Assembly (NCBI GenBank): GCA_030435675.1
Contig: CM059622.1
Span: 16,864,001 to 16,928,000 of the forward strand
Direction of reading: 5' to 3'
Origin: Steinernema hermaphroditum
Taxonomy: Eukaryota > Nematoda > Chromadorea > Rhabditida > Steinernematidae
Length of the DNA stretch: 64,000 bases
Shown: one piece after another, positions 55,080 through 64,000 of the stretch
Layout of the letters: the number at the start of each line of letters is the position of its first letter
Numbering within the stretch: position 1 is the first letter of the stretch
Translations under genes and position numbers: made by a program
Notes under the pieces: generated by a model
What the model saw: only the letters and a program-made list of their open reading frames with translations
Databases searched by the model: none
Told to the model about the DNA's origin: nothing

Positions 55080-57388
55080 ATGGCGCCCACGCCGGTCACA
55101 ATCCAGACGACGAAGGCGAATCCGCTGTACGGCAAGTTCATCGACTTGCCGGGCGCCGAGATGGGCAAAGTGGTCGTGCGATTCCCTCCTGAAGCCAGCG
55201 GGTTCGTCACACTCTGTCCATGGACATAGTATAGGTGTGTGTTTCAGTTATCTGCATATTGGCCACGCGAAAGCCGCCCTCTTGAACCAGTATTACCAGA
55301 AAGAGTTCAACGGCAAGCTAATCATGCGCTTCGACGACACGAACCCGGCCAAAGAGAATGAGCACTTCGAGCAGGTGATCAAGGAGGACCTGGCGCTGCT
55401 GAAGATCGTGCCGGACGTGTGGACGCATTCCTCCGACCACTTCGACACGATGCTCAAGTACTGCGAGCAGCTGCTTCGCGAGGGCAAGGCCTACGCCGAC
55501 GACACGGACACGGAGACGATGCGGAAGGAACGCGAGGAGCGGAAGGACTCCGCCAATCGCAGTAACGCCCCCGAGAAGAACCTGGCGCTGTGGGAGGAGA
55601 TGAAGAAGGGCTCCGAGCGTGGCCAACAGTGCTGCATCCGACTGAAGATCGACATGAAGTCGAACAATGGCGCCATGCGCGACCCCACCATCTACCGTTG
55701 CAAAAACGAGCCCCACGTGCGCACCGGAGACAAGTACAAGTAGGTGCAAGCATTTCCGAGGCTCAAATAAGTGTCTGTTGTAGGGTCTACCCCACCTATG
55801 ATTTCGCGTGCCCCATCGTGGACAGCACTGAAGGAGTCACTCACGCCCTGCGTACCACGGAGTACATGGATCGCGATGACCAGTACTACTTCATCTGCGA
55901 CGCTCTCGGGCTTAGAAAGCCGTACATCTGGGCCTACTCGAGGCTGAACATGACGAATACGGTGATGAGCAAGCGTAAGCTCACGTGGTTCGTGGACGAG
56001 GGACACGTCGGCGGATGGTAAGTGCCACTGGACCTAGGGAACTTCTAAAGACCACCGTTTCAGGGACGATCCTCGTCTCCCGACTGTGAGGGGCGTCATG
56101 CGCCGCGGTCTGACAGTGGAAGGCCTGAAGGAGTTCATCAGGGCACAGGGCGGCAGCCGCTCGGTCGTCATGATGGAGTGGGACAAGATCTGGGCGTTTA
56201 ACAAGAAAGTCATCGATCCAGTCGCTCCCCGCTACATCGCGCTGGATAGCAGCGCCAAGAAGCTGGTCCCTGTGGTCGTCGAAGAGCAGGCCGAAAGTAA
56301 GGAGGCCACTGTCAACCTCCACCCTAAGGACCCGGCCGTGGGCACAAAGAACGTGTTCTTCACCAAGAACGTCTGGATCGAAGACGTTGACGCGGCGACG
56401 ATCAAGGAGGGCGGTACAGTGACGTTCATCAACTGGGGCAATCTGAAGATCTCGGGTGTCGAGAAGGAGGGCGGCACTGTAACGAAGATCTCCGCTAAGC
56501 TCGATCTGGACAACAAGGCAGGACAAAAACGTTCTTGACATGGCTGATGGTCTCTTTTAGGACTATAAGAAAACGCTGAAGGTCACCTGGATCGCCACGG
56601 ACGACTCGCTCGAGGCTTCGCAGACGGTGCCGGTCCGCGTAGCCGAGTATGATCACATCATCTCGAAACCGGTGATTGGCAAGGACGAAGACTGGAAGGC
56701 CTACATCAACTTCAACAGTCTGAAGCACATTGACCTGCAAGGAGAGCCTGCCATGAAGGCTATCAAAAAGGGTGACATTGTGCAGATCCAGCGCAAGGGC
56801 TACTATATCTGCGATCAGCCCCTCAGTGGTGACTCTCCCCTGCAACTGATCGCTATTCCCGACGGAAGCAGCAGCAAGACGCAGACGAACAACGCTCCCC
56901 AGAACGGCAAAGGAAAGGCCGAAAAGAAGAAGGCAGCAGGTGCTGCTCCAGCCATATCATCTGGCGGCTCAGCGGAGGAGAGCGCCTTTGGCCTCGAAAT
57001 CCAGAAGTTTTAGTTGTTATTTATGTTCGAAATTTTGTTGTTTGGTGAAAGTTGTGTAATGTTTAGTAGAACAAAGGGAGGAATCTGACCGGACCGGGCA
57101 TTTACAGCACGTTGTCTATACAGAGCGCCTAATTTGTGGTCAGCCATAACACAATTCATCATCAAGTGCGCCATTGCTTTGAATAATGCCGTGCGGTAGA
57201 CCGGTCTTTAAATCTCATTTTTGGATACAAAGAAGCGGTCGATCGAGCACGCCTCCGTCAAGGGTCATCTGTAGATGCAACGTTTCTTGTTATATTTATT
57301 GTTTTCACTACATCATTTACAACCCGTCGTCTAAAAGTGTTCATTCACAAATGAAGATAAAGCGTAGAGTCCACTGATAACTTTACAG
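54569..57388. repeat. Segmental tandem duplication, unit 2
   Basis: Partner of 50482-54568. It lacks the synthetase exons for the GST-like domain and most WHEP coding sequence. Its right end includes the last codons of pop-1 (57383-57388 reads CTG TAA on the minus strand). Confidence 0.88.
55080..57013 (+). CDS. Shortened tandem copy of glutamyl-tRNA synthetase (catalytic core only)
   Basis: Exons 55080-55201, 55248-55739, 55784-56017, 56064-56517 and 56561-57013, 584 residues, each coordinate from 55248 onward being copy 1 plus 3,601. The first 17 residues ([17 protein letters not shown]) are those of copy 1 and then jump straight to [18 protein letters not shown], so the GST-like domain is removed in frame. 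HIGH and VMSKR are kept, as are the anticodon-binding barrels. The first WHEP domain is cut after SAFGLEIQK, followed by F and a stop, and the other three are gone. About ten substitutions are visible (for example AHFEQ to EHFEQ, GDTVTF to GGTVTF, CDQTL to CDQPL). The reading frame and the GC-AG intron are preserved, so it may be translated, but activity, tRNA binding and complex assembly would differ. Confidence 0.88.
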
Positions 57389-60051
57389 ATTCTTGTACTC
57401 GGGCGTGTCGGCGCTCTGTGGCTGTGGCGGCGCCTGATGCATCGCCGGCGGAGGATAGAAGCTGAATCCCGGGAAGCCGGGGAATCCGCCGAGCGCGGGG
57501 AAGTGGCCGGGGAAGGGCGGCATCTGCGGGATCGGATGTGCCAGTGGCGGCTGTGCAGGGGGCGGATTCTGGGCGGGCTGAGGGGCGCCGAGGCCTGAGG
57601 GCTCCGTGAGAGTGGCGTCTCCCTCGGCGTCGCTGATATCCTCGTCGTCGGAGTCGTCCGAATCGTCGTGTGCTTCGCTCTTGATGCTTCCTGGATGGCT
57701 GAGACTGCCCGTGGCGCTGGAGGTGGTCGTGCCACTGCGCATCTCGCTCAATTCGCTCATTTCGCTGCGCGAACTCATCGGACTCTCCGTCGGCTGTCGC
57801 TGCAGATTCATCTGATGGTGCAGGTTCATCTGGTTGAGGTGCAGGATGTTCTCGTGGTGGGTGGTCGACGATACGAGCGGCGAGGAGCCGTCGCGTTCAC
57901 TCTTGTAGACGTTCAGGCAGCGCTTCTTGCGGCGGCAGTGCTTGCACCACTGTTCCTGGTTGTCGACGCCGAAGCGCGCGCGACACTTCTTCGCTTCATT
58001 GCCGTTATCTGAAAGGAGGGGGAAATGTGCCAATCCAACTTTCCAAGCACATACCTTCAACTCGATCTCTTCGCTGTCTCCTCTTGTGCACCGCGTAGTT
58101 ATCCCTGGCCGTCCAGTTCGGGTACTTCGCCTTGTGGTTCTCCTGCTCCTTCTTGGCCATCTCCTCATAGACGTTCCGCTCGTCGGGAGTCAGCTTCTGC
58201 CAGTTCTCGCCCATCACCTTGTTCAGCTCGGCCGACTGCATCTTGCGGTACTCGGCGTTCTCCTCCAGCATCTTCTTCCTGTTGCACTTCATGTAGAGCA
58301 TGAACGAGTTCAGCGGCTTCTTGATGCGTTCCTCGTTGCGACGGCTCTGCCGCCGAGGCGTGTTCTGCGCCGACGCGTTCAGGGGAGTGCGCTGGATTTG
58401 GGCGAACTGATGCTGTGGGTACTGACCGAAGGGGATCATCGGCATTTGCGGGTTGTAGAAGACGGGACTTGCTTGCATTCCTTGGAATATCGGTGAAGCT
58501 GCCGCTAGAAGGGGATTGGCGAAAGGCTGAAATGGGGACCAGTTAAAGTCGCTGTGAAAGACAACGCTCAAAGTCTTAACGTACTACCGTAACCCAGTGC
58601 AACTCAGAGAAGAGAAGGAGATTTGCCTGTTAAGAGGGCCGTAAACTATCCAGGACATCCCTGGTCCCAATGAATAGAACTTGATGACTACTTCTGATGG
58701 ACTAGGTTACTGTATTCTAACCTTAAGGTTCCACTGTACCCATTCACCCACCAAAGGGAATATCGTACAAGCACAGTGGTGTTAAATTCACATCGAACGT
58801 CTACTCTCTACTCTGTCGCTTGGCTATTCATTTCCAGAGGTTAATATGAGGATTTTTATGACAGCTGCCCTCAACTTCACTGCGCCAAAGAACCTAGAAA
58901 AGCAGCGGGTACGGATATCTACGCTAGCTGCTAAAGGGCTCTCCTATCTATGCATTCAATAATCAGTTCCCATTGGATACGATTGTAGTCGACGAAAATT
59001 TCTCGCTTTCTTTGACCCCTTTTTTCGCCGATTCATTAATTATGTCTATGATACAGTTATCCCGGATTCTATGATGTCTATATTTACAAAACTAGACGCT
59101 AGGTTTCTTTCGCCAGAACCTTATCATTCCTACAAAAAAAAGAAACAGCTGAGTCTACAGTATTATGGTGCTATTTCATTCAGACTCCACACCTGTCTTC
59201 GATGAAATAGCACCGTAATCAGGTATCGAATTCCCTTGTCTGTTAATTCCCTTAACTGTTAATCATATGGCCTATCTCTAGGCTTCCCAAAAAGCTTCTT
59301 ATTTTGAATTCCCAACCTAAGTCTTAGGTTCCCAAACAAACGAGTCTTGTGTCCTATCAGCTCATTCCCATTGAGTCAAGTTACGGTAGCCGGTGTCACA
59401 TTCGCACTCCCTTTCATCCCCGCTTCTTTCCCAGCTTTTCAGCGCCGTCCCCGCTTTTTCCCAATTATGCAAATGAATCGGCCGCCGTCGTCGGACAGTC
59501 CCTCCTCGCACCCTCAATTATTCATGGCGAATTCAAATGTTTGCGACCTGCGCAGATGCTCAGTCGGCCCCTACTGTGCGTGCGACATGCAAATTACCGA
59601 ACCGGGCGCGCGGCCGCCGACCCAAGCCTAAGCCTCGGCGCTAATGTAACGTTGCGCGACGCCATCTGCGCCGTGCGCCGAGGGCACGCGGACTCAACGA
59701 TGCTACCGGGGGAAGGGGCACTGTAATTAGAGGCAGGTTCGAGGCACTTACGAGAAGCGGAGTGAAACGGGGACTGTGGGCGAAGACGGGCGATTGGACT
59801 ATGGCGTTGGCCATCGCCTGGGCCATGACGAACTGTGCGGCGAACGGGTTGATCTGGCTCATCTGCTCCGTCTCCTTGGCCACTTCGTTGCTCTCCATCT
59901 TCATCGCCTCCACATCGGCCGAGCCGGGCTTGTCGTCGGAGTCCGAATCGGAGTCCATCGTCTTCGGCTCGTCTTCGTCCTCATCGCGGAACACCTTCGT
60001 CTCGTCGTCGTCGTCCGCGGCTACCGTATGCTGAGTAGCGGGTGACGTCAT
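57383..60051 (-). CDS. pop-1: TCF/LEF transcription factor POP-1 (HMG box plus C-clamp)
   Basis: Exons 60051-59752, 58526-58055 and 58008-57383, 465 residues. The N-terminus has the beta-catenin-binding signature [17 protein letters not shown]. The HMG box starts [19 protein letters not shown] and ends in [19 protein letters not shown]. The C-clamp follows over the second intron: [20 protein letters not shown] then [12 protein letters not shown], with Cys-x11-Cys-x2-Cys-x6-Cys type spacing. The C-terminal third is Ser/Pro-rich. It is the nuclear effector of Wnt and Wnt/MAPK asymmetry signalling and represses or activates with beta-catenin partners. The start lies 9 bases after a TTTACAG acceptor (trans-splice or 5' UTR intron). 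The first intron is 1.2 kb. The gene ends at the edge of the duplicated segment. Confidence 0.93.
58527..59751. other. First intron of pop-1
   Basis: 1,225 bases, mostly AT-rich. The right part (59380-59700) is GC-richer and opens frames on the plus strand (59347-59726) without family similarity. It may contain an alternative promoter. No RNA gene recognised. Confidence 0.4.
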
Positions 60052-63000
60052 CGTGGGGGTCTGTAAAGCGAGGAAGCGGTCACTTCAGGGGAGGAACAGG
60101 TTAGGCATCATAAAATTGGGGTATTATGCTCGGAATGTAATGTCTAAACGGCAAAGAAATGTCTCTTTGTTTTGGAGATAAGAAGGGGATAGTTCGCAGA
60201 TAAGAAGATCCCTCGAAAAGGGATAGTTTCTAACTTTTTGGAAGGGTAGTCTTGTAGAACATACTACCCTTCCAAAGGGCCATGGAATCCGATAAATTTT
60301 GGTAAAAACGATTACGACAATATCTGCTAAGAAATGATCTTTTACACAAACTTGTAGAAAGAACGACCGGTCCCCACCAGGACCCTAGACATAAAGGAGC
60401 TTTCCCTTTCATTTGAGACGGTCTCCAAAGATGACAGACAGAGACACAAGACACGTCAGAAGATGCCAATTAGCCAAACGGACCGGTTTCAAAGAGTTTC
60501 GCCGAAAAGCGCGCCAAAACGGGCGTCGTCGCCGAGCGTCGCGACGGTACGCATTTGGATAGGCGCCTTGGCGGCGGCGGCCAAACCGTCAGGGTCAAAG
60601 GTAGGCGCCGCCCCTTGAGCGTAGCGGCCGCGCAGATGGACGCAAGTGGCCGTCGCTCGCCGTCTCGGGCATATGCCCATATCCATTTTTTGGATTACGC
60701 AGCGCCGAGGCCACCGACCGTCGCCGGCCACTCCGTCGGCCCGAGAGTAACGGTAACAATGGGGCCCGATCGATTGTGTTCGCAGAAGTGATCGCGCGGG
60801 GTGTGACCCTTGGAACACAGGGCGGCTCCGTGGATCGTAAAAAGTGTCAAGCGTCCGCACGTGGGAACTTCCAAGATGCGCGCGCGCATTTACGACCGGA
60901 AAGTGGCGCAACGTTTATGGACTTGGGCCTTGAAGCACGGCCACTTGTCAAGGTTTGGTTGCTCTGGATGTGGGGACTTGTAACGATCGGTAGGGCAAGA
61001 TGGGATTGCAGGAAGATGGCCGATTAGAGTGAAATCTTGTAACCTTGGATTCCTAGCAGCTGGCAACAAAGACACGTCTTGTTGAAACCATGACCACAAA
61101 TGTTGTCGGTCTGGATTGGAAAGGTCAGAAATCACAGTCAGGTGCAGTCAGGTGTCTAAAGTCTGGACAGGATCAAAGATAGCTATAACTTTCTGCACAG
61201 ACCAGACAGTTTCGCAGACTAGACGCTTTGGTGTTTGGGAAGAACGCACCTGCCCTCTACGAATCCAAATGAGAAACACAGTCAAAGTCACAAAAACGTT
61301 GGAAAAACTGTAATTACCAAATCTTTTGGCAATCGAGGAAATTTCTCAAATGTGATCTTCAATCGGATCTTCGATGTCTTCGATCTTCGGCAAAAACGTC
61401 TTTTTTGACCTCTTTTTCCGAATTTTAATGGATTGTTTTAGCGAACTCTCCTTTAGCTTCTTTAGCTTACACTTCTCTCAGAGATAGCCAGACTTATATT
61501 CAGGATGATCGAAGCTAGCAATGGGAACTAGAGATCTTCAACGGCTCAACGAATTGTCACCAGTGAGCAGGACTAAAAACTCTGACATTCCGGTCGCTTT
61601 CTGGAGCACTGGCCAATACAAAAGCCACCATTATTTGATCCGCCAAGTCAAATGCCTTTGATCCATTTTATAAGTGTTTTGTGCCCATAAATAACATTCT
61701 TTGGCACATTCCATTACTGAATAAGGTTGCACTGGACTCGAGATATATTGCGTTCAGGCACTAAGGCAAAATCGGCATTTAAAATTAACTGTTTATTGCT
61801 ATAAAGACGCATATTTCACTCGAGGTATTTTCCGCTGGACTGAACAACCTCATCTCACTTTTTGAACAGAGGCGGCTGCCAAGCAGGATGGTCTATTTCT
61901 TGTTTGGCCTCGTTTCCCACGAAACAGTGACGACCTTGTGAAGTTGTTTCGTGTATACGGTATCTATGAGAGTGATGTGTATGTACAGCAGTTACCAATA
62001 GATGATGACTTGGATATCCCACCAAACGCGTAGCATCGATTCCTGTTGATGAAGTTCGGACTTAGGAACAGGGTAAGCTTTTCTCCGGGAGCCACTGGTT
62101 CTTCCCCCCTGAACGACACATTTTTCATCAGCTATCGTAAAGTGGAGCAAAGGCGATGGAAGCTCTGTGCCCTTTCTGATTGACGGTGAGCTCACTCACT
62201 GACTGAGCTACTGTTATATGATTGGTAAAACGAAGCTTTTGAATTTTCAAAAAGAAGAACTTCCATACCGGAAGTTACAAGGGAACCTTCCGACATGTGG
62301 TTCTAGTATTTAGTATCATGTTTTTCTCAGAGAAAAGCAATCTCCGTATTTACAGTTCACTCAAAATTAAAACTTCTGATCATCACGATCTTGGGAGTTA
62401 GTTAAGGTACCCGAAACGTACTGATCCTATTCCTATGGACAGACAAAAAGGTCACCCACTCAGTGCCTGTAATCTAATTACATACCAGACGACAACAAGA
62501 TAAGCAACACTAATAAGTGATTCGCTCCTGATTGATGGCTCTGCCGCTACAGTAATCTGCTGGTCATCAATCACGCGATCGTTTGCACAGCGATTGCGCA
62601 AAAGTGCGCATGTTTGTTTTGACTAGATAGCGACGGCGAGTGGACATGAAAGAGACTAAATTTTTGATCGGTATGCGTTTTCCTATCGAGAGGGCTCTGG
62701 CTTCTGTCTCTTGGAAAAAGGATGTCCTGGGAACAATGGTACGGTAACGACTATGTACTGCGGGAGAGGTAATTGCCGAGCGTTTCTTTGAAATTGGACA
62801 ATGTCGAGTGGTAATGATGGCCGTTGTCCTCTTGACCCTTCAACTCTAAGAACGAATCGGATTTTTCCACTGCTGGCTCTTTTCTGAACATGCGAGATCG
62901 AGCCAGATACATAAAAGCGTCATACTGTAAGAAAAGGAAGCTAAAATGCGGTATGGATGCGTGGTAGACTCAGCTATACGTATAACCCGTCTCATCTCTC

Positions 63001-64000
63001 CAGATAAAGTTTGAGTCCAAAGGTAAAAGCCGTATGGTTCACTCGGTTAAACCGGCTGGTCAACATTCAGCCGAATCCAGTGATTGGATAGGCCACCCGG
63101 TCCACTTGGCTGGCGCCCATATCTGATCTACCTATCTTTTTCTCTGAGGTTTCGTACGCCCGCATAAATAGATTTTGTCCACTTAATGATAGCTTAATCC
63201 GACCTATCCATTTTCGGAATTTATGATCTCTTTCATGACGTAAACAACACATATCTAACCTTCTTCAAACAGAAATAAAACGAGGGAATCTAGAATTAGA
63301 AAAGGAGAGAATCTCGTTTTTTCTCGGCCTAACATTGAGTCAGAGAAGGTAGTCACACAGGTGGGCTGGATCCCGCTGAACGTTGATCAGCCGGTTTAAC
63401 CGGATGAGCCAGCCATATGGGTGGGCCGTTGTCCATCCGTTCCATTTCATCACAATCAAGTACGGTCGGATCAAAGAAAAAATCGGAATTTTCAATTGGC
63501 AGCACTTATGTGCATCAAATTTGAGTCATATCGGTGTGATGAAGGTCATTTGGGTTCCCTGTAAGACAGCTGTTTCAACAAACAACAGGTCTTTGCCCGC
63601 ACGTGTTCATCGCCTATCATTGTGGACTGCACAAGAGGCACAAACGAAGAAATTTCTGTGGAAACTCGTGCATCCCTAAGTCAAACTTTGATTAGATTCA
63701 TTCGCCATAGAAGCTGATTCACTAACTCCTATCGATCTTTGTGCTGGTTGAGATACAACTCGCATTTTCGATCGAAATTTTTGAACACACCAGAAGGTAG
63801 ATGTATGTAACTATCCTCTTCGAGTCATAGACCCTATTGTGACCACATGTCCATTATCCATTGTCTTAACCGACCCAAGAGCATCATCAGCCGTTTTCTG
63901 GCAAACACGTGCGGGCCTAAGCCGCGGCCCGGATTGGATCGGAAGAGGTCTCGGCCGCTGTCCAAACAGGCGAACAAAGCGCGCCTTTGTCCGGACGGCC
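60052..64000. other. Gene-poor 4 kb upstream of pop-1
   Basis: A GC-rich, CpG-rich block at 60490-60950 has overlapping long frames on both strands that look compositional. 61000-64000 is AT-rich unique sequence without any supported gene, tRNA or repeat. The last 100 bases turn GC-rich again. It is the likely pop-1 promoter and enhancer region. Confidence 0.4.

Noticed and set aside
1..64000. CRISPR array or prokaryotic operon
   Set aside because: The regular repeats seen are a 41-bp array without spacers and coding WHEP/RGG repeats; genes are intron-bearing and eukaryotic.

Overview
The window is nuclear DNA of a nematode, most likely a chromadorean. The signs are introns of about 43-50 bases, AG splice acceptors sitting a few bases before start codons (trans-splice-like), worm-type U1 and U5 snRNA genes, and nematode gene versions such as a POP-1 type TCF with a C-clamp and a stand-alone glutamyl-tRNA synthetase with WHEP repeats. 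Genus cannot be told by eye. No bacterial, viral or CRISPR sequence was seen.

Layout. 1-5.2 kb: 5' end of an RNA polymerase III subunit (RPC6/POLR3F, minus), IBA57 (plus) and TCF25 (plus), with an intact ferritin gene nested antisense in a TCF25 intron. 5.2-15.2 kb: gene-poor, with two U1 genes, a U5 gene and a MATH-BTB gene. 15.2-21.3 kb: Barentsz/CASC3, HSF-1 (convergent with it) and MAD2. 21.8-27.4 kb: a divergent U1 gene and a MARCH6/DOA10-like E3 ligase whose intron carries an inverted-repeat element built on a 41-bp tandem array. 27.6-30.2 kb: an axonemal-dynein p28-like gene and a secreted galectin-like gene. 30.6-44.1 kb: a MITE, three AADC-type decarboxylase genes (A, B, C), another U1 gene, a U1 pseudogene and a LINE insertion. 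44.3-60.1 kb: a small UBA-like gene, ACTL6/BAF53, a full glutamyl-tRNA synthetase, its shortened tandem copy, and POP-1. 60.1-64 kb: no gene recognised.

Most single-copy genes are core eukaryotic functions (Pol III, Fe-S assembly, exon junction complex, spindle checkpoint, ER degradation, heat shock, chromatin remodelling, Wnt). The less ordinary content lies in the duplications. Decarboxylases B and C are a recent ~6-kb tandem duplication encoding decarboxylases fused to two membrane helices with a ~145-residue domain between them; gene A has the two helices without that domain. A tandem duplication of the glutamyl-tRNA synthetase produced a 584-residue copy that has lost the GST-like N-terminal domain and all WHEP domains while staying in frame. 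Four U1 genes and the U5 gene share one upstream element at an almost constant 88-89 nt from the RNA start, which identifies it as the likely PSE.

Exon coordinates were worked out by hand from reading frame, splice sites and family similarity; uncertain junctions are stated. No database or folding program was used.
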